Shown in pieces: positions 1 through 9,416 of a stretch of 64,000 nt of DNA. How positions within the stretch are numbered: position 1 is the first letter of the stretch; the number at the start of each line of letters is the position of its first letter. The stretch is from NCBI RefSeq assembly GCF_029870955.1, contig NZ_PGFQ01000001.1, positions 2,852,001 through 2,916,000 on the forward strand, written 5' to 3'. The DNA is from Sulfitobacter faviae. GTDB taxonomy: Bacteria; Pseudomonadota; Alphaproteobacteria; Rhodobacterales; Rhodobacteraceae. The notes under the pieces were generated by a model, which was not told the DNA's origin, ran no database searches, and worked only from the letters and a program-made list of their open reading frames with translations. Both the position numbers and the translations under genes were made by a program.

Positions 1-1
1 C

Positions 2-22
2 ATCGAACGGGTGTTTCTGTAA
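2..22 (+). CDS. 3' end of an upstream gene (partial, unidentified)
   Basis: The first bases read as a short open tail ending in Ile-Glu-Arg-Val-Phe-Leu and TAA at 20-22. A perfect hairpin follows immediately, and the next gene converges from the other strand. That arrangement fits the end of a rightward gene lying mostly outside the window. Six residues are too few to identify it, and the frame choice rests on context only. Confidence 0.35.
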   Translation: MERVFL

Positions 23-28
23 GCAAGC

Positions 29-52
29 GGGCAGCCCTTAACCGGGCTGCCC
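29..52. terminator. Hairpin between convergent genes
   Basis: A perfect 9-bp stem (GGGCAGCCC at 29-37 pairing with GGGCTGCCC at 44-52) encloses the 6-nt loop TTAACC. It lies between a rightward gene end and the leftward stop at 63. There is no clear T-run on either side, so termination is inferred from position and stem strength. Confidence 0.6.
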
Positions 53-62
53 TAGGGGCCGC

Positions 63-686
63 TTAGCCCTGCATGGCGGCGATCAGAGTGGCGAGTTCGG
101 CCACCGGATCGTCTTTGTCCCAAATCTCGGTCCCGATGCCGAAAAAGTCGGTCCGAGGGGCGAGGTCGCGGATCATGTTGATGTCGAGCGCGCCTTCGGC
201 GACGACGGGCACTTCGATGACTTCGGACCACCACTGAAACAGATCGGCCTCGGCAAAGCTTCCATCGCCAAGGGCGCTGGCTTGGGTCGGGCCGAAGCTG
301 ATGTAGTCCGCTCCGGCTTCGCCAGCCGCCATCCCCTCATGCCGCGATGTGCCGCAGAAGGCGCCGACGATGGCATCTTCGCCCAGTTCTTTGCGGGCAT
401 GGCGCACGGTGCGAGCGGCATCGCTAAGGTGTACACCGTCAAGGCCAAGCTTTTCGACCAGCAGCAGATGATCCGAGATCACCAAGGCCACGTCGCGCGC
501 ATGGGTCACTTCGCGCAGCGCGTCACCGGCGCGGGCGAGGCGGTCTTCATCCCGGGTCGAAAGCGCCATGCGCACACAGGCCACCGGATGGGCGTCGAGC
601 ACGGCGGCGAGTTGCGCGGGGAATTGGCTCAGCTCAACTTCGGGCGGGGTGATAAGGTAAATCTGCGGCTGTTCTGGCGCGTCCAT
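63..686 (-). CDS. ThiE/TenI-like protein (thiamine phosphate synthase family)
   Basis: This 207-residue protein has the TIM-barrel pattern of thiamine-phosphate synthase and TenI proteins. Visible pieces are the ISDH strand, the GVHLS strand and the ADYISFGPT segment, which corresponds to the phosphate-binding part of ThiE. The usual ThiE signature ending in Thr-Ala-Thr-Lys after that segment is absent; here it reads TQASALGDG. Catalysis of HMP-PP plus thiazole-phosphate coupling is therefore uncertain. The ATG at 686 is preferred over an in-frame GTG at 692 because AGGA lies 8 bases upstream of it. The gene is monocistronic and faces an upstream RNA methyltransferase gene. It could be a regulatory or paralogous ThiE-like protein. 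Confidence 0.75.
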   Translation of the reverse strand: MDAPEQPQIYLITPPEVELSQFPAQLAAVLDAHPVACVRMALSTRDEDRLARAGDALREVTHARDVALVISDHLLLVEKLGLDGVHLSDAARTVRHARKELGEDAIVGAFCGTSRHEGMAAGEAGADYISFGPTQASALGDGSFAEADLFQWWSEVIEVPVVAEGALDINMIRDLAPRTDFFGIGTEIWDKDDPVAELATLIAAMQG

Positions 687-808
687 GGTCACTGTCCTTA
701 ATCGGGTCTGGGAGCCTGACTAGCGCAGGGCGTTGCAAAAGAAAACGGATATGCGTGTGTCGCGCGGGCTTTCTTGCGGTGCTGCGGCGCAGGGGCTATG
801 AGGCGCGC

Positions 809-1571
809 ATGACAGAGACATCCTCCTCCCCCGTTCAGCCCGCGCCGATCCCGGCCATCGTGCTTGTCCGCCCCAGATGGGCGAGAACATCGGCGCCGCG
901 GCGCGCGCGATGTGGAATTTTGGCCTCGATCACATGCGGGTCGTGGCCCCGCGCGACGGCTGGCCGAGCCAATCCGCCGTGGCCATGGCCTCGGGGCGGG
1001 GCGGCTGTTGGACGAGGCACAGCATTGCGCCGATCTGCCCGAAGCGCTTGGCGATTGCGATTTCACCTTTGCCACCACGGCGCGCAGTCGCGATCTGACG
1101 AAACCGGTCTACAGCCCTGAGGCTGCGATGCGGTTGGCGGCGGAGAAAATCGCGGCGGGCCAACGGGTTGCGGTGCTGTTCGGACCCGAGCGGGCAGGGC
1201 TTGAGAATGAGGATATCGCGCAGGCCAATGCCATCGTCTCGGTCCCGGTGAACCCAAAGTTCGCCTCTCTCAACCTCGCGCAATGCGTGCTGTTGATGTC
1301 TTACGAATGGATGCGGGCGCAGGGTGACGTGACCCATGAGGTGGTCGAGATGGCGGGCACCGATTGGGCCAAGGGCGCCGAGGTTGACCATCTGGCGCGG
1401 CATTATGAGGAGCAGTTGACTGAGGCCGGGTTCTTCTTCCCCGAGCATAAGGTTGCCTCGATGAAGCTCAACCTTCGCAACATGTGGTCGCGGATGCCGC
1501 TGACGCGGGCGGATGTGCAGATGTTGCATGGCATCCTGCGGCAAATGGTCCGCTGGAAGGAGAAGGGCTGA
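809..1571 (+). CDS. SpoU/TrmJ-type RNA 2'-O-methyltransferase (two apparent frameshifts)
   Basis: This is a SPOUT-class RNA methyltransferase of the TrmH/TrmJ type, expected to 2'-O-methylate tRNA or rRNA with SAM. Three frames give one protein: a start MTETSSSPVQPAP with IPAIVLVRP, then QMGENIGAAARAMWNFGL, then LLDEAQHCADLPEALGDCDF through the VAVLFGPERAGLENEDI motif and the SLNLAQCVLLMSYEW knot region to a 3' helix. The frame is lost in the C run at 871-874 and again in the G run at 993-996; adding one base at each restores about 254 residues, normal for the family. The gene is probably intact in the organism and damaged by sequencing error. The exact RNA target cannot be told from sequence. 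Confidence 0.75.
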
Positions 1572-1581
1572 GCCAAAGCCC

Positions 1582-1742
1582 GGCCCGGAATCAAGCCGCA
1601 GGCGCCGGGCCATCGCCTGCCCGCCCCACGGGGAGGCGATTTTGCAAAGCAATGCAACACCTTACGCATGTTGCACCATCGCTGAGCCATAAAGTGGCAT
1701 GACGGCCCCGTCGGATCGCCACCCCCGGGCAGGCGATGGCCC
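1582..1742. repeat. Interspersed intergenic repeat, copy 1 (terminal inverted repeats)
   Basis: A 136-bp core is bounded by perfect 16-bp inverted repeats: GGGCCATCGCCTGCCC at 1607-1622 and its reverse complement at 1727-1742. The left flank 1582-1606 (CGGAATCAAGCC...GGCGCC) and the inner segment CTGAGCCATAAAGTGGCA at 1682-1699 recur, inverted, in a second copy near 34.5 kb. It fills the gap between the RNA methyltransferase and ctaA and has no coding potential. The form resembles a small non-autonomous (MITE-like) or palindromic intergenic repeat. Confidence 0.8.
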
Positions 1743-1825
1743 TCACCTGTCTGGCGACCCCACCCCGCTAGACCTTTCTCTGCCCATGTCATACCACTCT
1801 ATCCAAACGGAAAAAGAGGCGCGCC

Positions 1826-2971
1826 ATGGCGGAGAAACGCAAACTGTTCGAAGAGGTCGGGACCGACCAACCCAGCCGTGCGCCGGTGCAAACCGGCACG
1901 ATCGACAAGGGCCGGGGCGGCGCGCGCGGGCCGATCCGGGTCTGGCTGATGATCCTCTTTGCGCTGGTCTTTGTCATGATCGCCGTGGGCGGGCTGACGC
2001 GGCTCACTGACTCCGGTCTCAGCATCACGGAATGGCGCCCGGTGACCGGTGCCTTGCCGCCGATGAACGAGGCCGATTGGCAGTCTGAATTCGAGAAATA
2101 CAAGCAGATCGACGAGTTTCAGGTCCAGAACTCTTGGATGGAACTCTCTGATTTCAAAAGCATCTACTGGTGGGAATGGGGGCATCGGCAGCTTGGCCGG
2201 GTGATCGGCCTCGTCTGGGTCTTGGGCTTTCTCTACTTCTTCCTGCGCCGCCAAATCCCTGTCGGCTGGACCAAACGGCTGCTTTTTATCGGCGCTTTGG
2301 GCGGCGCGCAGGGGGCGATTGGCTGGTGGATGGTCGCCTCGGGCGTGACCAGCGGGCAGGGGGTGACGGATGTGGCCTCCTACCGTTTGGCGACGCATTT
2401 GGGGCTGGCCTTTGTCATCCTCGGCTTCATCACTTGGTATGTGCTCTTGCTGGGCCGCAGCGAACGCGATCTGATTCAGGCCCGCCGGGCTAAGGAGGCC
2501 AAGCAATTCGGCATGGCAACGGGTCTGTTGCATTTTGCCGCATTGCAGATCCTGTTGGGCGCCTTGGTCGCAGGGATTGACGCGGGTCGCTACTTCGTCG
2601 ACTGGCCGCTGATGCAGGGGCAGTTCTTCCCGCCCGAGGCATTCGACATCACGCCGACGTGGCGGAATTTCTTTGAGAACCCGGGGTTGGTGCAATTCAT
2701 GCACCGGATGGCGGGCTATCTGCTTTTCGCTTTCGGGGTGGTCGTCTGGCTGCGCGGTCGCCGCTCGGCCCATGCCCGGACGCGCTTTGCTTTCAACGCC
2801 GTGATGGCGGCGCTATCTTTGCAAGTGGTTCTGGGCATCACCACCGTTCTCTATGCCGCGCCCGTGCATCTGGCGCTCGCGCATCAGGCGCTGGCCGTGC
2901 TGCTTTGGGTGCTGATCCTGCGCGCGCGCTTCCTCGCGGCCTATCCCGTCGCCACATCGCTGAGAGGCTGA
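1826..2971 (+). CDS. ctaA: Heme A synthase (COX15/CtaA)
   Basis: This inner-membrane enzyme oxidises the C8 methyl of heme O to the formyl group of heme A for aa3-type cytochrome oxidase. The 381-residue protein has eight predicted membrane segments after a polar N-terminus rich in charged residues. It carries the COX15 motifs GGLTRLTDSGLS (near residue 55) and EWGHRQLGR (near residue 118), plus the heme-ligand histidine regions HLGLAF, FMHRMAGY and AHQALAVLLW. Length and motifs match the alphaproteobacterial type 2 family. An AGAGG ribosome site precedes the ATG. The next gene starts 3 bases after the stop, so ctaA and the carboxypeptidase are probably cotranscribed. Confidence 0.96.
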   Translation: MAEKRKLFEEVGTDQPSRAPVQTGTIDKGRGGARGPIRVWLMILFALVFVMIAVGGLTRLTDSGLSITEWRPVTGALPPMNEADWQSEFEKYKQIDEFQVQNSWMELSDFKSIYWWEWGHRQLGRVIGLVWVLGFLYFFLRRQIPVGWTKRLLFIGALGGAQGAIGWWMVASGVTSGQGVTDVASYRLATHLGLAFVILGFITWYVLLLGRSERDLIQARRAKEAKQFGMATGLLHFAALQILLGALVAGIDAGRYFVDWPLMQGQFFPPEAFDITPTWRNFFENPGLVQFMHRMAGYLLFAFGVVVWLRGRRSAHARTRFAFNAVMAALSLQVVLGITTVLYAAPVHLALAHQALAVLLWVLILRARFLAAYPVATSLRG

Positions 2972-2974
2972 GAC

Positions 2975-4456
2975 ATGACTGCATATGATGATTTGATGGC
3001 TTTTCAGCGCGACACCGAGGCGCTGGCGCAGGTCGCAGGCCGTTTAGGCTGGGATCAGGAAACGGTCATGCCTCGGGGCGCGGCCCCGCAGCGGGCCGAG
3101 GAAATGGCGGCGATGGAAAGCGTTCTGCACGCCCGCCGCATTGACCCGCGCATCGCTGATTGGCTGGCCCAGATCGAGCCCGCTGCGTTGGACGCGGTCG
3201 GGCAGGCGAACCTGCGCCACATCAAGCGCGACTTTGACCGCGCCACCCGCGTTCCCGCCGATCTGGCGGCGCGTATCGCCCGCGTCACCTCCGCCGCCCA
3301 AGGCACTTGGGCCGAGGCCCGCGCCGCCGATGACTTCGCGGCCTTCGCCCCCACTCTGAAAGAAGTGATCGCCCTCAAACGCGAAGAGGGGGCCGCGCTG
3401 GCCGAAGGGCGCGGGATCGGGATCTACGACGCCATGCTAGAGGATTACGAGCCCGGCACCACGGCGGCGGACCTCGAAGCCATGTTTGGCGCGCTGCGGC
3501 CAAAACTCTCCGAACTGCGCGCCGCCGTCCGCGAAGCCGAAGCGCCGCCGGTGTTGGAGGGTGTCTTTGATGAAGCGGCGCAGATGACCCTCACCGCCAA
3601 ACTGGCGCGGCGCTTTGGCTATGATCTGGCCACCGGGCGCATCGACAAGGCGGTGCATCCCTTCTCCTCCGGATCGGGGCTGGACGTGCGGATCACCACG
3701 CGAACCAATGGCCTCGACCCGTTCAATTGCTTTTATTCCACCGTGCATGAGGTGGGCCATGCGGCCTATGAGCAAGGGATTGACAGCGCCTATCTGCTGA
3801 CGCCTTTGGGCCGGGGCGTGTCGATGGGGGTGCATGAAAGCCAAAGCCGCATCTACGAAAACCAAATTGGCCGCAGCCGCGCCTTCACCGGGTGGCTCTT
3901 TGGTGAGATGACGGCGGTCTATGGCGATTTCGGCGTACCGGATGCCGAGACCTTCTACCGGATCGTCAACCGCGTGTCCGATGGTTTCATTCGGACCGAG
4001 GCGGATGAGCTTCAGTACAATCTTCATGTTCTGTTACGTTTCGATCTTGAACGGGCGCTGATGTCGGGCGACCTTCAGGTCGACGGGTTGGAAGCGGCGT
4101 GGAACGATCGCTTCGAGGCTGACTTCGGCTATCCCGTCGACCGCCCGTCAAACGGTGTCTTGCAGGACGTGCATTGGTCGGTCGGGCTTCTGGGCTATTT
4201 CCCGACCTATAGCCTCGGCAACGTCTATGCGGGATGCCTTCACGAGGCTTTGCGGGAGGCCGTACCCGAACTTGACGAGGCTTTGGCGAGAGGGGACACG
4301 AGCGCAGCCACAGGTTGGCTGCGTGAAAACGTGCAAAAGCATGGCGGACTTTACGAGCCGCGTAAGGTAATCACCCGCGCTTGCGGAAAGCCGCCGACCG
4401 AGGCACCGTTGCTGACCTACCTAGAAAACAAGTTCACGGAACTGTATGGAATTTAA
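2975..4456 (+). CDS. M32-family metallocarboxypeptidase
   Basis: This cytosolic zinc carboxypeptidase of the Taq/Pfu carboxypeptidase-1 family (peptidase family M32) removes C-terminal residues from peptides. At 493 residues it has the family's usual length and is almost wholly helical. The zinc site is HEVGH at residues 258-262, followed by the conserved GVHESQSRIYEN, which supplies the third ligand Glu. The EADELQYNLH and GYFPTYSLGN motifs downstream are also family signatures. There is no signal peptide. It follows ctaA by 3 bases, an association that says nothing obvious about substrate. The CDS ends before an AT-rich gap containing a CtrA box. Confidence 0.95.
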   Translation: MTAYDDLMAFQRDTEALAQVAGRLGWDQETVMPRGAAPQRAEEMAAMESVLHARRIDPRIADWLAQIEPAALDAVGQANLRHIKRDFDRATRVPADLAARIARVTSAAQGTWAEARAADDFAAFAPTLKEVIALKREEGAALAEGRGIGIYDAMLEDYEPGTTAADLEAMFGALRPKLSELRAAVREAEAPPVLEGVFDEAAQMTLTAKLARRFGYDLATGRIDKAVHPFSSGSGLDVRITTRTNGLDPFNCFYSTVHEVGHAAYEQGIDSAYLLTPLGRGVSMGVHESQSRIYENQIGRSRAFTGWLFGEMTAVYGDFGVPDAETFYRIVNRVSDGFIRTEADELQYNLHVLLRFDLERALMSGDLQVDGLEAAWNDRFEADFGYPVDRPSNGVLQDVHWSVGLLGYFPTYSLGNVYAGCLHEALREAVPELDEALARGDTSAATGWLRENVQKHGGLYEPRKVITRACGKPPTEAPLLTYLENKFTELYGI

Positions 4457-4522
4457 GCATCTAAGATGGGGAACAAACTGGTTTCTAGGATGTTGCTTAG
4501 ACAGCGGGCATCAGTATAATTC

Positions 4523-4538
4523 TTAACTCTAGCTTAAC
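4523..4538 (+). promoter_or_regulatory. CtrA-type box upstream of the small secreted protein
   Basis: TTAACTCTAGCTTAAC is an exact match to the TTAA-N7-TTAAC recognition sequence of CtrA-type response regulators. It lies in an AT-rich 163-bp gap, 81 bases before the ATG at 4620, a usual place for activator binding. Confidence 0.7.
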
Positions 4539-4619
4539 ATTTCGCCTTTGCGCTGGCTAAGATTATATGCGATGGTGCAGTGAGTTAAAAATTTTGACGA
4601 GATACAGGAGTACCTAGAC

Positions 4620-4952
4620 ATGAAAATTCTTGCAACGGTAGCGGCGACTATCGCTCTTTCGGGTGCTGCTTTTGCTCAGACGACTACTCAAGCAGCTGTG
4701 CTTGGTGCGTCTGACGATGCAGTTTATTCGCTTCAGGTACAGGGCGCCAATGGCGTGATCTATAACTGCAAGCCCGATCCGGTCACAGTTGACGGCAACT
4801 TGGCACGCGTCTGCACACCGGCCTCCGGCGCTGGTCTGTTCGAAGCAGGCGCTGGCCTGGGTGGCGGCGCAGCCGCTGCAGGTGCAGCTCTGGTTCTGAT
4901 TGCGATTGCAGCCGGGTCGTCCTCCTCCACGACAACTACTACTACCAATTAA
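4620..4952 (+). CDS. Small secreted or membrane-anchored protein of unknown function
   Basis: I do not recognise a family for this 110-residue protein. Residues 1-19 form a signal peptide with an AFA-Q cleavage site. A small polar domain follows with two cysteines (YNCKPD and ARVCTPAS) that could form a disulfide in the periplasm. Residues of about 77-98 form a Gly/Ala-rich hydrophobic segment (LGGGAAAAGAALVLIAIAAG), and the protein ends in a Ser/Thr tail. The mature product may therefore be inserted in the inner membrane by a C-terminal helix. AGGAG lies 9 bases before the ATG. It is a single-gene unit with a strong terminator behind it and a CtrA box in front, which suggests cell-cycle or GTA/motility-linked expression. 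Confidence 0.8.
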   Translation: MKILATVAATIALSGAAFAQTTTQAAVLGASDDAVYSLQVQGANGVIYNCKPDPVTVDGNLARVCTPASGAGLFEAGAGLGGGAAAAGAALVLIAIAAGSSSSTTTTTTN

Positions 4953-4977
4953 TTTCCTGACGGAAGTTTAAGATTGG

Positions 4978-5013
4978 AAAATCCCCCGCGCTGATGGCGT
5001 GGGGGATTTTTTT
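4978..5013. terminator. Bidirectional rho-independent terminator
   Basis: A 10-bp stem (AAAATCCCCC at 4978-4987 with GGGGGATTTT at 5001-5010) is followed by further T residues on the plus strand and has an A-run start that serves the minus strand. It separates the small secreted protein gene from the end of gyrA. Confidence 0.9.
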
Positions 5014-5080
5014 GGTGTGCAGAGATGTTTCAAAGTAATCCCCCGCCCCACAGCATATGCATGGGCGGGATGGCCGCCGA

Positions 5081-7828
5081 TCACTCGGCGGCGCTGTCAC
5101 CCTCGGCTTCATCCTCTTCGTTGCCCTGATCGGCGATCCAGGCCACGCTGACGACTTCCTCGTTCTTGCCGGTGCTGAACACTTTCACACCACCAGCGCT
5201 GCGCGAGCGGAATGAGATGCCTTCTACCGGCACGCGGATCGACTGGCCCTTGGAGGTCGCCAGCATCACCTGATCGGACATTTCCACCGGGAAGCAGGCG
5301 ACGATGGGGCCGTGGGCCATGGCCTTGGTCCAAGCGGTCACGCCCATGCCGCCGCGGCCCCGCACCGGGTAGTCATGAGCCGAGGAAACCTTGCCCGCGC
5401 CCTTGGCGGTGATCGTCAGGATGAGATCCTCGGCGGCGGACATTTCGGCATAGCGTTCGGTGCTGAGCTGGCCAGCTTGAACCTGCTCCTCCTCGTCATC
5501 GCTGCTGTCATCGTCGGTCAGCCCCGCCATCAGACGGCGCTGTTTGAGATAGGCGACACGCTCTTCCGAACTTGCCTCAAAGTGCCGGATCACGGACATG
5601 GAGACGAGGTTGTCGCCTTCGCCCAGACGGATGCCGCGGACGCCTACGGAGTTGCGCGAGTTGAACACCCGCACATCGGTCGCCGGGAAGCGGATTGCGC
5701 GGCCCGCGTCGGTGACCAGCATCACGTCATCGTCGTTCGAGGCGATGCGCGCGTTGATCAGCGTGGTGCCCTCATGCTCGCCTTCGAACTTCATGGCGAT
5801 CTTGCCGTTGGCCTTCACATTGGTGAAATCCGACAGCTTATTGCGCCGCACGGTCCCGGCAGAGGTGGCGAAGATCACCTGCAGGTCGTCCCATTCCTTC
5901 TCATCCCGGTCCACGGGCATGATCGCGGCGATGGAGACGCCGGTCGGAATAGGCAGGATATTTACGATGGCCTTGCCCTTGGCGGTGCGTGCGCCCTGCG
6001 GCAGGCGCCATGTCTTCAGCTTGTAGACCATCCCGTCGGTGGTGAAGAACAAAAGCTGCGTATGGGTGTTGGCGACGAAGAGGTTGGTGACGACATCCTC
6101 CTCCTTGGTCTGCATGCCCGAGACACCCTTGCCGCCGCGGCGCTGCGCGCGGAAATCGGCCAGAGGCGTGCGCTTGATGTAGCCGCCGGAGGTCACGGTC
6201 ACGACCATTTCCTCGCGGGCGATCAGGTCTTCGTCTTCCATGTCGCCCGACCAGTCGACGATCTCGGTCCGGCGCGGCACGGCGAATTGCTCGCGCACCT
6301 CGCGCAACTCCTCCGAGATGATGCCGAGGATGCGCTCGCGGCTGCCCAGAATCTCAAGGTATTCTTTGATCTTACCCGCCAGCTCTTCCAGCTCGTCGGT
6401 CACTTCCTTAACGCCAATCTGGGTGAGGCGCTGCAGACGCAGTTCCAGAATGGCGCGGGCCTGAGCTTCGGAGAGGTTGTAGGTGCCGTCTTCGTTCGCC
6501 GTATGGGTCGGGTCGTCGATGAGCGCGATATAGGGCAGGATGTCCTCGGCGGGCCAGCGGCGGGTCATCAGCTTCTCGCGCGCCTCGGCGGCGTCGGCGG
6601 AGGAGCGGATGGTGGCGACGACTTCGTCGATATTGGTGACTGCGACCGCGAGACCACAAAGGATATGGCTGCGCTCGCGCGCCTTGCGCAAAAGGTAGGC
6701 CGTGCGGCGCGCCACGACATCTTCGCGGAAGTCGATGAAGTAGCTCAGGAATTTGCGCAAAGTAAGCTGCTCAGGCCGGCCGCCGTTCAGCGCCAACATG
6801 TTGCAGCCGAAGTATGTCTGCATCGGGGTGAAGCGGTAAAGCTGGTTCATCACCACTTCTGCGGTGGCGTCGCGTTTGAGTTCGATCACCACACGCACGC
6901 CGTTGCGGTCGCTCTCATCCTGAACGTGGGCGATGCCCTCGATCTTCTTTTCGCGGACCTGTTCGGCGATCTTTTCGATCATCGTGGCTTTGTTGACCTG
7001 ATAGGGGATCTCGTCGATGACGATGGCCCAGCGGTCTTTGCGGATTTCCTCGACCCGGGTCTTGGCGCGGATCACCACGCTGCCACGGCCCTCAAGGTAG
7101 GCTTTGCGCGCGCCGGAGCGGCCCAGCATGATGCCGCCAGTGGGAAAGTCGGGGCCGGGGACGTATTCGATGAGCTGTTCCGATGTCAGGTCCGGATCGT
7201 CGATCAGCGCGAGGCAGGCATCAACCACCTCGCCGAGATTATGCGGCGGGATGTTCGTCGCCATGCCGACGGCGATACCGCCCGCGCCGTTGACCAGCAT
7301 GTTCGGAAAGCGTGCGGGCAGGACGGTCGGTTCCTGCTGCTTGCCGTCGTAGTTGTCCTGAAAATCGACGGTTTCCTTGTCGATATCGGCCAGAAGATAG
7401 GCGGCGGGCTTGTCCATGCGCACTTCGGTATAGCGCATGGCCGCCGGGTTATCGCCGTCCATCGAGCCGAAGTTGCCCTGACCGTCCAGAAGCGGCAGCG
7501 ACATGGAAAAATCCTGCGCCATCCGCACAAGCGCGTCGTAAATCGCGCTGTCGCCATGGGGGTGGTACTGGCCCATCACGTCGCCCACGGGACGGGCGGA
7601 TTTGCGGTAGGGTTTGTCATGCGTGTTGCCGGTCTCATGCATCGCGTAGAGGATGCGGCGGTGCACCGGTTTCAGACCGTCGCGCAGGTCGGGAATCGCG
7701 CGGCTGACGATCACGCTCATCGCGTAGTCCAGATAGGACGTGCGCATCTCGTGTTCGATGGTCACCGACGGCCCGTGGAAGATGGGCTTTTCGTCTGCGT
7801 TTTCAGGGGTATCCGGCGTATCGGTCAC
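5081..7828 (-). CDS. gyrA: DNA gyrase subunit A
   Basis: GyrA is the breakage-reunion subunit of the A2B2 type II topoisomerase that introduces negative supercoils. The 915-residue protein has the catalytic Tyr in AMRYTEVRM (near residue 131) and the quinolone-determining segment [10 protein letters not shown] with its wild-type Ser and Asp. The GyrA box QRRGGKG in the C-terminal beta-pinwheel distinguishes it from ParC. The C-terminus is acidic ([14 protein letters not shown]), as in other gyrases. There is an acidic insertion [16 protein letters not shown] stretch around residue 775 within the pinwheel. The ATG follows a GTGACCGATACG-type start ([10 protein letters not shown]). It is transcribed away from usg with a roughly 190-bp shared upstream region. 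Confidence 0.98.
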   Translation of the reverse strand: MTDTPDTPENADEKPIFHGPSVTIEHEMRTSYLDYAMSVIVSRAIPDLRDGLKPVHRRILYAMHETGNTHDKPYRKSARPVGDVMGQYHPHGDSAIYDALVRMAQDFSMSLPLLDGQGNFGSMDGDNPAAMRYTEVRMDKPAAYLLADIDKETVDFQDNYDGKQQEPTVLPARFPNMLVNGAGGIAVGMATNIPPHNLGEVVDACLALIDDPDLTSEQLIEYVPGPDFPTGGIMLGRSGARKAYLEGRGSVVIRAKTRVEEIRKDRWAIVIDEIPYQVNKATMIEKIAEQVREKKIEGIAHVQDESDRNGVRVVIELKRDATAEVVMNQLYRFTPMQTYFGCNMLALNGGRPEQLTLRKFLSYFIDFREDVVARRTAYLLRKARERSHILCGLAVAVTNIDEVVATIRSSADAAEAREKLMTRRWPAEDILPYIALIDDPTHTANEDGTYNLSEAQARAILELRLQRLTQIGVKEVTDELEELAGKIKEYLEILGSRERILGIISEELREVREQFAVPRRTEIVDWSGDMEDEDLIAREEMVVTVTSGGYIKRTPLADFRAQRRGGKGVSGMQTKEEDVVTNLFVANTHTQLLFFTTDGMVYKLKTWRLPQGARTAKGKAIVNILPIPTGVSIAAIMPVDRDEKEWDDLQVIFATSAGTVRRNKLSDFTNVKANGKIAMKFEGEHEGTTLINARIASNDDDVMLVTDAGRAIRFPATDVRVFNSRNSVGVRGIRLGEGDNLVSMSVIRHFEASSEERVAYLKQRRLMAGLTDDDSSDDEEEQVQAGQLSTERYAEMSAAEDLILTITAKGAGKVSSAHDYPVRGRGGMGVTAWTKAMAHGPIVACFPVEMSDQVMLATSKGQSIRVPVEGISFRSRSAGGVKVFSTGKNEEVVSVAWIADQGNEEDEAEGDSAAE

Positions 7829-8018
7829 GTATCTTGCCCACCATTTTTATGGTTCTATATCTTGGGGTTTTCTATAGCAGACGGGGCATATCAGGTGCAA
7901 TGGCTGTGGCCGAAACGCACTGGCAGCACTTGGGGCGAAGTGCCAACACACTGTTTTCATTGAAAAGTAATTCTGACCGCGCAAACTTGTTCTACTGAGG
8001 CAGCAAGGGAGGCGCAAC

Positions 8019-8288
8019 ATGCCCCGCAGTGAAACCGAATTGATGCTAAAAGGTTACGGGCTGACCACGGCAGAGTTCTTTTACCACATGCCCGATTATA
8101 GCCATGTGCTGAACAGTTATATCTGGCAGGATTACGACATCGCACCGGACCATCCGCGCCTGTTCGAATTCGTCGAATTCTGGCGCGCGGAGTTGGACGG
8201 TCCGCTGCATTCGGTCCGGTTCACCCATCGCAAGCTGATCGGCCCCGGCGAATGGCAAAACCAAGTGGGGGAGTTCACGCTACATTGA
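8019..8288 (+). CDS. Usg family protein
   Basis: This 89-residue protein matches the Usg family of alphaproteobacteria. Characteristic stretches are KGYGLTTAEFFYHMPDYSH, YIWQDYDIAPDHPRL and VRFTHRKLIGPGEW. It has no signal peptide or membrane segment. The family was named for a position upstream of tryptophan genes in another bacterium, and no biochemical role is established. GGGAGG lies upstream of the ATG. It is divergent from gyrA and convergent with the radical SAM gene, so it is probably monocistronic. Confidence 0.9.
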   Translation: MPRSETELMLKGYGLTTAEFFYHMPDYSHVLNSYIWQDYDIAPDHPRLFEFVEFWRAELDGPLHSVRFTHRKLIGPGEWQNQVGEFTLH

Positions 8289-8313
8289 GCCGATAAGCCC
8301 TTGGGCAGGGGCG

Positions 8314-9261
8314 TCAGGCCGAACAGCTTGCCCCGCCCAAAACGCAGAATTTGGCGCAGTGCGGGTGGTTCAGGGCCACGTCGCGCTCCGCCTCGGCCAA
8401 TGTGGTCCCGAGTTCAAACTCAGGGTCGTAGGGCAAGAGCGTGCAGGCCAGCACGGCGGGCTTCTCGGCCCCCTTGCGTTTGACCACCATCCGGGAGGAG
8501 GCGCACATCACCGCGTCAGGGGACTTGTCCAAAATGCCCCAGCAGGCGGTGGTGATTTCGGGCACCTCGACCGCCTCGTCCATCTCGGGGAAGAGGACGG
8601 TCATGGCGGGGTCTTGTGCGTCGATGTCAAAGCCGTGTTCGGCGTAGAAGGCGGAATAGCCCGCGCGGCTGTCGGCATCGCTGTCGGCAAAGATCGACCG
8701 CCCCGCCACGGCCATGCGAAAGCCGTTGTCGCGGAGCCATTCCATGCCGGTCAGGGTTTTGTCGAAGGCACCTGTCCCACGTTCCGCATCATGCAGGTCG
8801 CGGCGATAATGGTCGACGGAGATGCGGAAGGTCATCTTGCCGGGATAGGCATTGCGCAGCCGCAACAGCCCCTTTTGCACCGATTTACGCATCATCGGGC
8901 GCATCGCGTTGGTCAGGATCAGCACCTCGTAACCGCGCTCCAGCGAGGCTTCGGTGATCTCGATCATCTGGGGGTTCATGAAGGGCTCGCCGCCGGTGAA
9001 GGCAATCTCGCGCACCGGCCAGCTACGCTGCTCGATCTGGTCGAGATAGTCGCGCACCTCATCCGCGGTGATATAGACCAGCGCGTCGTTCTTGGGGCTG
9101 GAGGCGATATAGCAGTTTACGCATTCGATGTTGCACAGGGTGCCTGTGTTGAACCAAAGCGTTTCCGCCCCGCGCAGGGCCACGGTGGCGCGGGGTTCCC
9201 CCTTGGCGGTGACCGCCGGGTTCTGGAACTTGCCCTCGTTTGCTTGCGCAATATCTTTCAT
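8314..9261 (-). CDS. Radical SAM protein of unknown substrate
   Basis: This 315-residue cytosolic enzyme carries the radical SAM cluster motif CNIECVNC (CX3CX2C, near residues 43-50) for a SAM-binding 4Fe-4S cluster. The GGEP motif (IAFTGGEPFMNP) and the TNAMRPM strand follow. Three further cysteines near the C-terminus (HCAKFCVLGGASC) could bind an auxiliary cluster, as in SPASM-like proteins. The substrate is unknown. No precursor peptide gene is seen nearby. AAGGA lies upstream of the ATG. It is divergent from zwf, sharing a 155-bp promoter region, but no functional link to sugar metabolism is evident. Confidence 0.88.
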   Translation of the reverse strand: MKDIAQANEGKFQNPAVTAKGEPRATVALRGAETLWFNTGTLCNIECVNCYIASSPKNDALVYITADEVRDYLDQIEQRSWPVREIAFTGGEPFMNPQMIEITEASLERGYEVLILTNAMRPMMRKSVQKGLLRLRNAYPGKMTFRISVDHYRRDLHDAERGTGAFDKTLTGMEWLRDNGFRMAVAGRSIFADSDADSRAGYSAFYAEHGFDIDAQDPAMTVLFPEMDEAVEVPEITTACWGILDKSPDAVMCASSRMVVKRKGAEKPAVLACTLLPYDPEFELGTTLAEAERDVALNHPHCAKFCVLGGASCSA

Positions 9262-9373
9262 GATTGTTCCTTGCGTGATCCCGTGTGTTCCTGTTGTGGT
9301 AAGCTATTGCGGCGCACCCTAAAAGTCCAAGCACCGGGGCGCACAGTCTTGTGATGTAGGGAAAAATAAGTAT

Positions 9374-9385
9374 GTTTGCGCTAAC
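9374..9385. promoter_or_regulatory. Possible LacI-type operator upstream of zwf
   Basis: GTTTGCGCTAAC is a near-perfect 12-bp palindrome (one mismatched pair) centred on GCGC, the form used by many LacI-family regulators. It lies 32 bases before the zwf ATG. No regulator gene is present nearby, so the assignment is tentative. Confidence 0.35.
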
Positions 9386-9416
9386 TCTGCCATTCTGCCC
9401 GGACAAGGATTAATCA

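Noticed and set aside
1799..2773. A 324-residue open frame antisense to ctaA
   Set aside because: It is Pro/Asp/His-rich low-quality sequence overlapping a certain membrane enzyme gene.
5312..7963. An 883-residue open frame antisense to gyrA
   Set aside because: It is a long shadow frame produced by high GC content; the composition is His/Asp/Val-rich without any family motif, and gyrA on the other strand is certain.
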